Source of the DNA: Nitrospirota bacterium
GTDB taxonomy: Bacteria; Nitrospirota; JAOUDF01
Assembly (NCBI GenBank): GCA_029859385.1
Contig: JAOUDF010000015.1
Coordinates: 1 to 23,526, forward strand
Direction of reading: 5' to 3'
Length of the DNA stretch: 23,526 nt
How positions within the stretch are numbered: position 1 is the stretch's first letter; the number at the start of each line of letters is the position of its first letter. The translations under genes were made by a program, and so were the position numbers. The notes beneath the pieces are model-generated. The model saw only the letters and a list, made by a program, of their open reading frames with translations. It ran no database searches and was not told where the DNA came from. Shown one piece after another: positions 1-8,580 of the stretch.

Positions 1-287
1 TACCTCTTCCAAACTATCGAAACTAGTAAATACTGTATTAAGCGCACTGCGTGAAATGTCCTTTCGTTGAATGATTGCCCTGCCAAAACCAAAATCACTG
101 AATTGGCTCAAAACTGATGAACACCGTTGCAAATGCCACAATACCGTAGTCCGAGGAGATCAGCAGGCGAGCCAGCACTATGCTTGTAATGGCTTGAATA
201 CCCACGATTAGGACGCGGGATATCGTATTGTATGCAACTCCGGATACTATTTTTTACCAATACCTTCCACTTAAAGCCTCTGGTCAT
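1..287 (-). pseudogene. Wzx-type polysaccharide flippase, N-terminal part, frameshifted and cut by window edge
   Basis: No single frame encodes the protein, but three consecutive frames together spell the amino end of a Wzx/WzxC-type lipid-linked oligosaccharide flippase. Frame 1 starts at ATG 287 (MTRGFKWKVLVK). Frame 2 picks up near 250 with VSGVAYNTISRVL, then ITSIVLARLL and SDYGIVAFATVFISF. Frame 3 resumes at 111 with LSQFSDFGFGRAIIQRKD and runs off the window. The order and spacing of these pieces follow the family's start, first membrane helix and the FSD-x-GF-x-x-A-IIQRKDI signature. The first shift lies at a run of six A (minus strand, 255-250) and the second at a run of four T (113-110). 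It is either a decayed flippase or an intact gene with homopolymer sequencing errors; the intact neighbours make error plausible. The gene follows the phosphotransferase in the EPS run. No clear Shine-Dalgarno precedes the start. Confidence 0.68.
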
Positions 288-323
288 CAATAAGTCAAGC
301 CACCATTGCATCAAAACGATAGC

Positions 324-1376
324 TCAGTTGCACGGCCACAGACAGGATCGAGAAGGGCTCCTTAACCATTGAATGCTCCGCTCTATGCGTTTTGCCGATT
401 CCATTTTGTGATGCAAATGCTTTCCGGGAGCAGAGACATCCCCCCATATACTGACTACTCGGTGCAATATCTCACACACAAGGAAGACCGCTTCCTGAAT
501 AGACGGGACAGGGCCATATCCCTCGATAAATCTATCCTTGAGGTTATTCACTCGTTTCTTGCTACATGTCACGGACATCCGCTCGTTGTCCAGAAACACC
601 AGAAACTTCATTATATCAACGGGAAGAGGATCTTTTTGAAAACCCAGAAAATCCAGGACGGTAATACCTTGTGCGTTGTATAGAATATTCCAGGGACCAA
701 AATCTCCATGTCGACCGGCAACGAGAATATCGGAACCCGAGAGCTGATCAAGATAGGCAGTTAGAGTGGCAAGCACCTGTTCCCTGAACCCTTTAGGGAT
801 GGCCGAATGAGATGACTGCTCGATAAGCTCTAACCGTTGGTCGCAACGTTCCATTATATGAGTGAACACATCAACTCTTCGCTTTTCAATACCGGTCACT
901 TCATGAAATATCCGCAACCATTTGCCGCAGAGAAAATACAACTCCTGCAACTCCAGAGACTTCCTTCTTGAGGACGCATATCGAAGATACTTATTAGCAT
1001 CCATTAAAAGATCGCCCTCTACAAACTCCATTACATACGTCTCTATTTCGGGAATGACAATAACAGGCCGCGGCACGGCACATCCATTAACATTCAGGAA
1101 CTGAGGATAAAGCTTCATCAGTATGTCGTACTCTACAACCGCTTGGTTCTCTTTCTTTGTAATAGAAGCATTAATTGGATGATGCTTTATCGTTTTCACA
1201 ACCAACTTTCCGGCATTCTTGCCCACAACCGGGCCTATAATGGCAATACTGGAATAAGGACGCTCTATAGTGTGCTCAAGCCGGTAGTCTTCATGACTGC
1301 CCATATCACTCAAACGTGACTTGACTGCTCGCATTATAAGATCTATTGAACCGGCAGTTTCCGCGGTAGGTGTCAT
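324..1376 (-). CDS. Aminoglycoside-phosphotransferase/choline-kinase-like kinase of the EPS cluster
   Basis: The 350-residue protein has the layout of the APH/choline-kinase fold. There is a lysine in a beta strand near residue 61 (LVVKTIKH), a glutamate-rich helix around 77-86, a hinge segment TYVMEFVEGD (113-122), the Brenner catalytic motif HGDFGPWN (223-230), and a magnesium-binding aspartate in VLDF (240-243). These show a probable ATP-dependent small-molecule phosphotransferase in the cytoplasm. The substrate cannot be read from sequence; in this setting a sugar, sugar-lipid or EPS substituent is more likely than an antibiotic. Its ATG overlaps the stop of the DUF362 gene as ATGA, so translation is probably coupled. 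The gene is AT-richer than the export genes to the right, as is common for EPS repeat-unit genes. Confidence 0.8.
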   Translation of the reverse strand: MTPTAETAGSIDLIMRAVKSRLSDMGSHEDYRLEHTIERPYSSIAIIGPVVGKNAGKLVVKTIKHHPINASITKKENQAVVEYDILMKLYPQFLNVNGCAVPRPVIVIPEIETYVMEFVEGDLLMDANKYLRYASSRRKSLELQELYFLCGKWLRIFHEVTGIEKRRVDVFTHIMERCDQRLELIEQSSHSAIPKGFREQVLATLTAYLDQLSGSDILVAGRHGDFGPWNILYNAQGITVLDFLGFQKDPLPVDIMKFLVFLDNERMSVTCSKKRVNNLKDRFIEGYGPVPSIQEAVFLVCEILHRVVSIWGDVSAPGKHLHHKMESAKRIERSIQWLRSPSRSCLWPCN

Positions 1377-2836
1377 TGCTCAATGTGCCCTTTCCACCCG
1401 GATGACGGAGTAAACCTGAACAAATCGCACTTGTAGCCCACCTTAAGCTGATCAAGTTGCCTGTCATTACTGGCAACAACAATATCAGCTGCCAAGAAAT
1501 TGGTCAGCGGTAACTCACTCAGATCAAACGCCCTGGCAATTATTGGAACTTTGCGGTAGTCGAATCCCACTACCGTCGCGAGTACAGCATCAATTGCGAC
1601 CGGGTTTACACCCGCAGCCAGAAAGCCGCATTTCCGAGAGTCAGGCTCCATTGGCCCTTCTCCCTCTCCAGCCACCATGGCATCTACCATGGTAAAGCAG
1701 CGCCGCTGGGGCGTATCCTTGATCTTTCCCTCCTTGTCGGCATAAATGAGCACCCGGTTAAGGTCCAGCACGGTTCGCCACAGGGTATTGTTTCCATACC
1801 AACTTCCTTCGAGATAGGTATCTTCAGCAAACTGCCTTATGAGTCGAGCGACAACCCTGTTGGCCAGTTGTACAGCAGCTCCGCCATGTCCGCACGGAGC
1901 CCTGTCCAATTTCGCTATCAGATCATTCTGAAGGCGTTTCAAACGTGACGGATTCGGATATTCATCCCCGCCCTCCTTTAACGAACCTTCGCGATGATGA
2001 GGAAGCCAGTCCTTGTGCCCATTAATACCGACCAGATTCTTGAGGGCCGCCGTAAGACCCACCTTGCGATGCGTCTTCAGCTTGGGGAGATTGATTACAG
2101 CATCCGCCTCCAGAACAGTTCTGGGGATCAGATACTCATGCGTGGTTTCATTGTGATGTAGCTGCATCTCTTTACAGTCATAGCTGGTAACCTTGAAGCG
2201 GGCATATCCCTCTCCCAACGGCGCAAGCAGACTCCTGTCTCCGAGGTTTACCGGGATATAGCCTCGAGGATCACCCGACAACTGTTTCCCTTTCACAATC
2301 CGATGACCCGATTCTACCTCGGAGGACCACAGACGAAAATCCACCAGTTCTATAGGCATATTCCAGGTATTCGAGGCGGCATCACATATCTCACGGAGAT
2401 GGCATTTTGCGACCAATTGGGCGAAATCGGCACTCTGCACAGGGGCATCGCCGACGGTAATCCGGCCGGTGCCACGAAGCGCCAAAGCCGCGTAATCGAT
2501 CATACAGCGCACCATCGAAGGGTGGGTTATCACCGCCTGAAGGTCCCCACCCCCCATATGTATATGCCGTACAAGATTCGGTTTGATCACGACATGCTGT
2601 CCCGGCTGAATCAGCTCTCCCAACGGATTCCACTGGGCGGATGAATAATTATCCCGGTCCATGCCAAGAAGGATAAAATTCTGCCGGGCAAGCTCATAAA
2701 TAACATTCCGCTCCATCCCAACCTCTACTCTGCCCCCAAATTCCGGGTAGTCTTCGTGAGGATGAAATGGCGGCGTACAAGGATAGCTCCATGGCTCAGC
2801 CGCATTCGCGATCGCAACTCTTTCCTGTCGTTGCAT
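1373..2836 (-). CDS. DUF362 family protein in EPS cluster
   Basis: The 487-residue protein carries the recognisable DUF362 (PF04015) signatures: HVVIKPNLV (81-89), AVINLPKLKTH followed by KVGLTAALKNLVG (about 246-270), a GEGEGP turn, and NPVAIDAVLATVVGFD near the C terminus. The family's biochemical role is not established. Some members carry an added ferredoxin domain, but I see no CxxCxxC cluster here and no signal peptide, so this is a soluble single-domain form with a family-specific N-terminal extension. It begins three bases after the stop of the CapK-like gene and overlaps the phosphotransferase by four bases, so the three are likely co-translated. I infer a role in modifying or activating an EPS component, without direct evidence. 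Confidence 0.82.
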   Translation of the reverse strand: MQRQERVAIANAAEPWSYPCTPPFHPHEDYPEFGGRVEVGMERNVIYELARQNFILLGMDRDNYSSAQWNPLGELIQPGQHVVIKPNLVRHIHMGGGDLQAVITHPSMVRCMIDYAALALRGTGRITVGDAPVQSADFAQLVAKCHLREICDAASNTWNMPIELVDFRLWSSEVESGHRIVKGKQLSGDPRGYIPVNLGDRSLLAPLGEGYARFKVTSYDCKEMQLHHNETTHEYLIPRTVLEADAVINLPKLKTHRKVGLTAALKNLVGINGHKDWLPHHREGSLKEGGDEYPNPSRLKRLQNDLIAKLDRAPCGHGGAAVQLANRVVARLIRQFAEDTYLEGSWYGNNTLWRTVLDLNRVLIYADKEGKIKDTPQRRCFTMVDAMVAGEGEGPMEPDSRKCGFLAAGVNPVAIDAVLATVVGFDYRKVPIIARAFDLSELPLTNFLAADIVVASNDRQLDQLKVGYKCDLFRFTPSSGWKGHIEQ

Positions 2837-2839
2837 TAC

Positions 2840-4180
2840 TCAGGACTCCCTTACCGCATTCATTTGCCTGAATACAAACCTGAACTTACCCGTAGCGGTC
2901 TTTTCAAATCCGTCCACTTTTTCAAAATCAAGCCGGGCATCAACCGGCAGATATCTGGCATATTTCTCCCTGATGGCCGCCTGACGATCAAGGTCGTTAA
3001 ATTCTTCCGACTTCATACGCAAAACTACCCTTGAATCAGAAACCTGCACGAACTGATACTCTTTAAGGCTGAAATCCTTCATCAGATGGATAAACATCTC
3101 ACCGGCAATCCTTGTACCATCCGCAAAAACAAACACCTCGGTAGTACGCCCGATGACCTTGCTGACAAGCGGCAGGCCGCGCCCGCATTCGCACTGCTTG
3201 CCATTTCCCGGAATGCCTATATCACCAATCCGGTACCGGATGAACGGCATGGCGTAATTGTTCAGATTGGTAATCAGAAGGTTACCCGCATCCTGATAGC
3301 CGGTAAGCGTAATGGGCTCAAACTCTACATAATTATTTTCGGAAATCTCATGCAGTCCATTCTTGTGCTCACATTCCATTGCAATGAGACTCAACTCCCT
3401 GCCGCCATAGGTGTTGTACGAGGGGGCTTTGAATACTTTTTCTACAAAAGCCTGCACATGAGGGTCAACCGTCTCAGCGCACAGAATGACACCTTGCACC
3501 TGAGGAAACCTGAGATTATTGGCGTCAAGGAATCCGGCGAAGTCGTGGATGGCGGTTACGTAGCCTCTGAGGAGTCTTGGCCTGAGCATATGGCACCATT
3601 TAAGGAAATACCGCTTTCTTTCCTCGCTGAGATTGAACGCATTCAGTGGTATTTCTCCTGTGGTAAGCAATGAACGGAGCCGTTCCTTAAGCGGGAAGTC
3701 CTCTCCGATCTCATGCATGGCGCCCCACAGGACCGCGCAGTTATCTCCAGGCCTGCACCCCGCTATTTCATACCACCCCCTGTTTCGTGCGGCATTGGCC
3801 CACTGCTCGTATTGTCTGTCCTGGTAAAGACGAAGAGGTTCCCCGGTTGATCCGCCCGTCGAATTGGCAATCAGGTGCTCCTTGGGGATATTGGTGGCTA
3901 TGAGGTCTTCAAAGTTCTCCCTGATAATCTCCTTGGTGAGGATCGGCAGTTTCTCCATTTCGGCGAGTGTCCTGATATCGGCCGGGGTAGCCCCTATCCC
4001 TTCAAATACCCGACGGTAGTATGGAACATGTCTGTATGCATGCTCAAGCAACCTTCGAATCTTCTCGAACTGATACCACCGTAATCGCTCGGGCGGCCAG
4101 TATTGAGAGCCCCTGAGAAATCCTGCGATCTCTGCCGAGTCTCTATTGCTTAAATGTTGGTACCACCGTGCCGTAAACAT
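2840..4180 (-). CDS. Phenylacetate-CoA ligase/CapK-like adenylate-forming enzyme
   Basis: The 446-residue protein belongs to the PaaK/CapK branch of adenylate-forming enzymes. It has the phosphate-binding loop NSTGGSTGEPL (106-116), the YGGREL segment around the acyl-adenylate site, RYRIGDIG, a CECGRGLP metal-type cysteine pair, IGRTTEVFVFADG, and the C-terminal catalytic lysine in TATGKFRF. The family activates carboxylic acids as adenylates. CapK-like versions are common in capsule and EPS clusters, where they probably attach acyl or amino-acid-like groups to the polymer. The true substrate is unknown. The ATG at 4180 lies inside the end of the O-antigen ligase gene (38-base overlap) with a GCAGG just before it. 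No other plausible start occurs soon after, so I keep it. Confidence 0.88.
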   Translation of the reverse strand: MFTARWYQHLSNRDSAEIAGFLRGSQYWPPERLRWYQFEKIRRLLEHAYRHVPYYRRVFEGIGATPADIRTLAEMEKLPILTKEIIRENFEDLIATNIPKEHLIANSTGGSTGEPLRLYQDRQYEQWANAARNRGWYEIAGCRPGDNCAVLWGAMHEIGEDFPLKERLRSLLTTGEIPLNAFNLSEERKRYFLKWCHMLRPRLLRGYVTAIHDFAGFLDANNLRFPQVQGVILCAETVDPHVQAFVEKVFKAPSYNTYGGRELSLIAMECEHKNGLHEISENNYVEFEPITLTGYQDAGNLLITNLNNYAMPFIRYRIGDIGIPGNGKQCECGRGLPLVSKVIGRTTEVFVFADGTRIAGEMFIHLMKDFSLKEYQFVQVSDSRVVLRMKSEEFNDLDRQAAIREKYARYLPVDARLDFEKVDGFEKTATGKFRFVFRQMNAVRES

Positions 4181-5522
4181 CCTGCTGCCCTATCTCCCGA
4201 CCTCGTTGCACCGCAAACTGAACCGCCAATGAGCTGAATGCCGCCAGCCACAGCCAGTTGAACCTTCTGACATTATGTCCGAAAAGACCATCAAAGAGCA
4301 AAATCATGACCGATAGTATAATTGCCGAGGCCAAGCCTGCAAGGGCATCGAGTATTTTGTCATCCTGCATGCGAGCAAGCCGCCTTATTCTCCTTGCATT
4401 TTTCAATGTTATTACCACGACAAAAAAGAAACTTATTCCTCCAACAAGACCTGTTTCGCCAAGCAACTGACCTATCAAACTGTGAGCACTCAGGCCACTA
4501 CCATCAACGTGATTAATACGATATTGTTTGAAACTTCCTATCCCTACTCCGGTAACGGGAAATCTTTCGAACATGGTCAACCCGGCCTTCATCCCCTCGA
4601 TACGGCCCTCCGCAGAGACCGTGGCCGATTCGGGGCCCGCTTCTTTGTCCCAGATAGTGCTGAACCGGTCTTTGTTTTCAGTCGGTATCACCAGCCAGAG
4701 TATCGATAGAAAAGCAATCCCGGCAAATATGTAGCCAATCTTTTTTAAGAAATTCTTGCCGCTCAGGGCAACGAGCGCCAGATACAAGACTGCGGATAAC
4801 ATACCACTGCGACTGTTGGTCAAAACTATCGAGCTAATGGCCAGAACAAAATAGACAACCAGACCGCGTTTAAACCATTTTTTCATAAGCGGCGACCACA
4901 AAGAGAGATCGTGGCGCTTGCTCCATAAGAAACCCAAAAACGGAAGTGATGCCGCTATAGACATGGCCAATGAATTGGGACCACCGAAAGTGGACTCTAT
5001 TCCTATCAGCCGCACCACGCCCATGTCATATTGGTGTTGACCATGAACAAAGAATTCCCATTGCGCCTTGCCAAGGTATATGCACATGGAGCCAATATAG
5101 ACTATGGAAATAAACAAAAGGTCACTGGGAGTGCGAATTACTTTCAACAGAATGAAGTAGAATATGACAAGGGTTGTGTATTCGTAAAAAGGTTCCCATG
5201 CCAGCGAGCTGTTGTATGCGAACAAACCCGAAAGACCCAGCGCTAGTAGAAAAAAGATAACCGCCATAGTCTGTGAAGTCGCAAATCTGACTTTGCCGGG
5301 TCGGCTAAGCAATGTGAGGACAATTAATATAATTGCGTAAAAGCGCTCAAAATGCAGGGGACCGAGGACCGGGAGCAGCTGTTCCCAAGGCCTGATTATA
5401 AAGAGCGTGATATAGAAACCCGCCCATAATAGCTCTTTGGAAAGAAAAGGTGCCGGTATGCGTGACATATTACCAGTACATTCGCTTGGTGTTTCATTAT
5501 AAATGGTACCATGCCCTTTCAT
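4143..5522 (-). CDS. O-antigen ligase/Wzy-type polymerase family membrane protein
   Basis: A 459-residue polytopic inner-membrane protein with about 10-12 hydrophobic segments. The Wzy_C region shows LTNSRSGMLSAVLYLALVAL in mid-protein, followed by a large outside loop with GVGIGSFKQYR and HSLIGQLLGETGLVGG, the usual arrangement in O-antigen ligases and polymerases. It probably polymerises or transfers lipid-linked repeat units on the periplasmic side. The frame is open up to 5594, but I choose ATG 5522: it overlaps the upstream stop as ATGA and is preceded by a good AGGAGA Shine-Dalgarno seven bases away, whereas the longer start would overlap the GT2 gene by 76 bases. Whether it acts as ligase or polymerase cannot be told from sequence. 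As the only Wzy-like protein seen here, polymerase is the more useful guess. Confidence 0.85.
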   Translation of the reverse strand: MKGHGTIYNETPSECTGNMSRIPAPFLSKELLWAGFYITLFIIRPWEQLLPVLGPLHFERFYAIILIVLTLLSRPGKVRFATSQTMAVIFFLLALGLSGLFAYNSSLAWEPFYEYTTLVIFYFILLKVIRTPSDLLFISIVYIGSMCIYLGKAQWEFFVHGQHQYDMGVVRLIGIESTFGGPNSLAMSIAASLPFLGFLWSKRHDLSLWSPLMKKWFKRGLVVYFVLAISSIVLTNSRSGMLSAVLYLALVALSGKNFLKKIGYIFAGIAFLSILWLVIPTENKDRFSTIWDKEAGPESATVSAEGRIEGMKAGLTMFERFPVTGVGIGSFKQYRINHVDGSGLSAHSLIGQLLGETGLVGGISFFFVVVITLKNARRIRRLARMQDDKILDALAGLASAIILSVMILLFDGLFGHNVRRFNWLWLAAFSSLAVQFAVQRGREIGQQDVYGTVVPTFKQ

Positions 5523-6538
5523 CTGTTTCTCCTGCCACTCCCGCACGCCCTGGTCTTTAAGAATCCCCACCCAAGCCCCAGATGAACCGTGCAAAGGGCT
5601 GCCGCGACTATAAACGCCGGGACAACGGCTTTGTTCTTGAACGCCATTTCCAGACCGGCAATCATCAACATGCCCAGATAAACGAATAGTCCGGCGAGAT
5701 AGGCTGCCGTGAGAAAAGGGGATACCAGTGTAATACCGAGAGCTGCCGGCAGTGCCGCCACATAAAGAAAGATACCCACGGGAATCAGGGTTTCTTTTGA
5801 AAATCCTTCGGGATGTTTCCGTATAAACCTCGCCCGCCCTTCGCCGTAACGGACCTGTTGCCTGAAAAGAGCGGACAATGATTCTCGCGGGTACGAATAG
5901 ATCAGGAATCTGGGCGATGTGTACGCCTCGATGCCCGCTTTTTTTACCCTGAAATGAAACTCAACGTCCTCAGCGGCATCAAACGTCTCATCAAAATAGC
6001 CCACTTTCTCAAACACAGTGCGGTCATAGGCAAAACCGCTGCTCACCGGGTCGACAAAACCTTCATAATCACTGTAGATGAATGACGATCTGCTGTGGCC
6101 AAGTCGGCTCTTTCGTGCCATTGCAATCCAGAACGGGGTGCCGTTTTTTATTTCCGGAACATCAAGGGGGGCAGGACGGGCAAGGCACAGGGCGCCGGTC
6201 TCTTCCTTTAACCGCTCCATATCCTTCAGCAGTTGATTGCCGGGGATATGCACATGGCCGTCGATAATGGCGATCAACTTTCCCTGCGCGGCCCTTGCAC
6301 CGATATTTCTGGCACTGCTGGAAAGAATTCCCGGATTATCAAGCAGACTGATCTTCTTGTCCGGATGATTTTTCATGAACTGTTCCACCACGCTGCGCGT
6401 ACCGTCGGTTGAGCGGCCATCAACCACTATCAGCTCATAACGTGATGCCGGATAGTCCTGACTGAGCAGTGCCGTCAATGTCTGGCCAATAAATTTCTCC
6501 TCGTTGCGAATCGGCACGACGATACTGATATAGACCAC
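5519..6538 (-). CDS. Family 2 glycosyltransferase, ExoA-like, with C-terminal membrane helices
   Basis: The 339-residue protein opens with the GT2 fold (ISIVVPIRNEEKFIG, then ELIVVDGRSTDGT) and has SARNIGARAAQGKLIAIIDGH, in which the usual DxD is DGH (93-95) as in ExoA-type succinoglycan transferases. It continues with a DAAEDVEFHFRVKKAG acceptor/base motif (ED at 190-191) and QQVRYGEGRA (227-236). Two or more hydrophobic helices close the protein, so it should sit on the cytoplasmic face of the inner membrane adding one sugar to the lipid-linked repeat unit. Start is GTG at 6538, with AGAGGT about seven bases upstream; no ATG fits. Its stop overlaps the next gene's ATG. Sugar specificity is not readable. 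Confidence 0.88.
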   Translation of the reverse strand: MVYISIVVPIRNEEKFIGQTLTALLSQDYPASRYELIVVDGRSTDGTRSVVEQFMKNHPDKKISLLDNPGILSSSARNIGARAAQGKLIAIIDGHVHIPGNQLLKDMERLKEETGALCLARPAPLDVPEIKNGTPFWIAMARKSRLGHSRSSFIYSDYEGFVDPVSSGFAYDRTVFEKVGYFDETFDAAEDVEFHFRVKKAGIEAYTSPRFLIYSYPRESLSALFRQQVRYGEGRARFIRKHPEGFSKETLIPVGIFLYVAALPAALGITLVSPFLTAAYLAGLFVYLGMLMIAGLEMAFKNKAVVPAFIVAAALCTVHLGLGWGFLKTRACGSGRRNR

Positions 6539-6557
6539 TGAGACAACCTCTTGAAAG

Positions 6558-7346
6558 CTAGTTACAGGAAGATTTCAACCTCTTTGTTACCGCTTCTTTT
6601 AACGCGTCGTATCGCTGCATGCCCAGCACCACCTTTGGGAGATAGAGCAGCTGGTACCGCATACGAGCACCGAACAAATCCAGCCGGTTCCGCCTAAGCA
6701 GGTTGTCGAAGTACGCTGCATTATGCTGATGCTGGATATGCACGCGCCTCAGGACGGATTGTCGACCAACCCGGGTTATGCCGGGGATCATGGTCGCAAA
6801 AGACTCATAACCGGCAGCCCATGCTTCTTCAATCATCCACCGGTGATAATGTCCCCCTACCGCGGCATAAGAGCGAACGGCCCTTCCAAGCCTTTGCTCG
6901 ATTTCCTGCTTCGACTCCCTGATTTCCCTGGCAGCATTCGCCCGGGTCATGGTGGTCAGATAGCTATGCGTCATGCCATGACTTCCTATTTCCATTCCGT
7001 TGCTGCTCATTTCGGACAACTGGCTAAACGTAGAGTAACCGGGCTTGCCGACATTCCCCGAGGTGACATAGAAGGTCCCCTTGATATTTCTTTCCGCAAG
7101 CACCGGGAAGGCCAGCTCATAATCCGACGCCAGCCCGTCATCGAATGTCAGAACGACATAGTTGCCTGCGGGCATGGTGTGAAGATCCGACACGGTACAA
7201 CAACCTGACTTTGCCGCCATATCCATCATTTGCCTGAAATTGGCTACATCAAGAGTGTAGCGGCTTTCAGTCGTGTGTGGCTCATCTGCTTTCGACGGGT
7301 CAGCCAGTTCCAGACCATGAAATGTAATTACAAGTGCTTCCGTCAT
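6558..7346 (-). CDS. Polysaccharide deacetylase (NodB homology) family protein
   Basis: The 262-residue protein has the NodB-homology core: VVLTFDDGLASDYELAFPVL with the TFDDG motif (67-71), IKGTFYVTSGNVG, EIGSHGMTHSYLTTM with the metal-binding H123-x3-H127 pair, and RESKQEIEQRLGRAVRSY. It should remove acyl groups, typically N-acetyl groups of hexosamines, from the EPS or its precursor. No signal peptide or membrane segment is visible, so as annotated it would be cytoplasmic, which is unusual for a polymer deacetylase and may mean it acts on the lipid-linked repeat unit. The segment that normally reads R-x-PxG is here RSYAAVGGHYHR, without the proline. ATG 7346 is supported by AAAGGG six bases upstream. 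It differs from the larger exosortase-locus deacetylases I know of. Confidence 0.86.
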   Translation of the reverse strand: MTEALVITFHGLELADPSKADEPHTTESRYTLDVANFRQMMDMAAKSGCCTVSDLHTMPAGNYVVLTFDDGLASDYELAFPVLAERNIKGTFYVTSGNVGKPGYSTFSQLSEMSSNGMEIGSHGMTHSYLTTMTRANAAREIRESKQEIEQRLGRAVRSYAAVGGHYHRWMIEEAWAAGYESFATMIPGITRVGRQSVLRRVHIQHQHNAAYFDNLLRRNRLDLFGARMRYQLLYLPKVVLGMQRYDALKEAVTKRLKSSCN

Positions 7347-7410
7347 TTAACCCTTTGCACCGGATTCCCCCCATTGTCGGGATGCATCGTGCAAATTCCC
7401 TCTGTGTTCC

Positions 7411-8550
7411 CTACCCAGAAACCGGCTTATGCGTATCCCCCGCGAGCCTGTCGAACATTCTCTCGAATTTAGAAATCATGCTATCCAGTCCGAAAAGGTC
7501 GTTGGCTCTCTTGCGCGATATGGTCCCCATTTCGCCTTGCAAACCGTCCTTCAAAATCGTCGCTATTGAGGCGCCCATCGCAGCATAATCTCCGACAGGT
7601 ACGACAAACCCGTTTATGCCGTCCCCCACAGCCTCCCTGCATCCTCCCACATCCGTGCACACAACAGGGAGGCCGGCAGCCATATACTCAACGACCGCAT
7701 TGGAGAAGCTCTCAGACCGGGACGACAATACCGCGACATCGAACGCGGGTAGTATCGAGGCGATATCCAGTCTTTTCCCTAGGAATCGTACTGAATCGGC
7801 TATACCGAGCTCCTCTGACAATGCCTCCAGTTTTGAGCGCTCACCCCCATCGCCGATACTGACAAATATGGCTCCAGGCAGATCTTTTTTCACCAGAGCG
7901 GCGGCACGCAGAAAAACATCTACCCCCTTTACCGGCCTCAGATTCGCCACAATGCCGACGACCGGAGCAACAGGATTGATGTTGAGACACTCCCTGCTCC
8001 GTTTTTTAGCGTCGCTGATTAGCGACCTGAACTTGTCCAGATCAAGCCCATTGTAGATAACTTCGATCTTTTCCCGCGGAATCGACTCGGTTCTGACCGC
8101 CCACTCTTTCGTACTTTCGGCATTTGCCACGAAAAGACTTACCCATCTGTTCAGTATTTTGAGGAGCCGGATCTCGGTTGGCGTATACCAGTACCCCTGA
8201 TTCCGCCGTGAGGATATTACCGCCTTGATCCCCGCCAGCCGCGCCGCCAGTATTCCTACGATATTAGAGTCCCTAAAATGGGTTTGAACTATTGAGACTC
8301 CTTCTTTTTTCAGAAAATTGCGAAACCTGAATATACTGGCGTACATCCCGGGCGTCTTGAAAGAACGTGCGCCAATTACATAGAGAGGACACGATCGGAA
8401 TTCACTGGACAGCCAGTCGGAGGAGTACAGGACGCATAAAACAGGACTGAATTCCCTGCGGTCAAGATTTTCGATAAGAAGCAGAAGCTGCTTCTCCGTC
8501 CCTGCCGTCGGCGATTCAATTGTATCTATAACAAAGGCGACCTTGATCAT
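7411..8550 (-). CDS. Family 4 glycosyltransferase
   Basis: A 379-residue GT-B fold enzyme of family GT4. The N-terminal domain begins IKVAFVIDTIESPTAGTEKQ, with the glycine-bearing acceptor loop. The C-terminal domain has VVGIVANLRPVKGVDVFLRA, VSIGDGGERSKLE, and the EX7E nucleotide-sugar motif in SRSESFSNAVVEYMAAG (glutamates eight apart), followed by GLPVVCTDVGG. It should be a cytoplasmic, membrane-associated, retaining transferase adding one residue of the EPS repeat unit. I start at ATG 8550, where family homology begins. GTG at 8562 is an in-frame alternative, and neither has a convincing Shine-Dalgarno. It follows the neighbouring GT4 gene by 30 bases. Donor and acceptor are unknown. 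Confidence 0.9.
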   Translation of the reverse strand: MIKVAFVIDTIESPTAGTEKQLLLLIENLDRREFSPVLCVLYSSDWLSSEFRSCPLYVIGARSFKTPGMYASIFRFRNFLKKEGVSIVQTHFRDSNIVGILAARLAGIKAVISSRRNQGYWYTPTEIRLLKILNRWVSLFVANAESTKEWAVRTESIPREKIEVIYNGLDLDKFRSLISDAKKRSRECLNINPVAPVVGIVANLRPVKGVDVFLRAAALVKKDLPGAIFVSIGDGGERSKLEALSEELGIADSVRFLGKRLDIASILPAFDVAVLSSRSESFSNAVVEYMAAGLPVVCTDVGGCREAVGDGINGFVVPVGDYAAMGASIATILKDGLQGEMGTISRKRANDLFGLDSMISKFERMFDRLAGDTHKPVSG

Positions 8551-8580
8551 TATTCTGAACACATCGGCCAGCAGGACCCT

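Noticed and set aside
3086..3673. Plus-strand ORF of 195 codons
   Set aside because: It is fully antisense to the CapK-like ligase, which has all family motifs. The antisense translation has no domain.
5523..5594. Longer form of the O-antigen ligase starting at 5594
   Set aside because: It would overlap the GT2 gene by 76 bases. ATG 5522 has a good ribosome site and the ATGA overlap.
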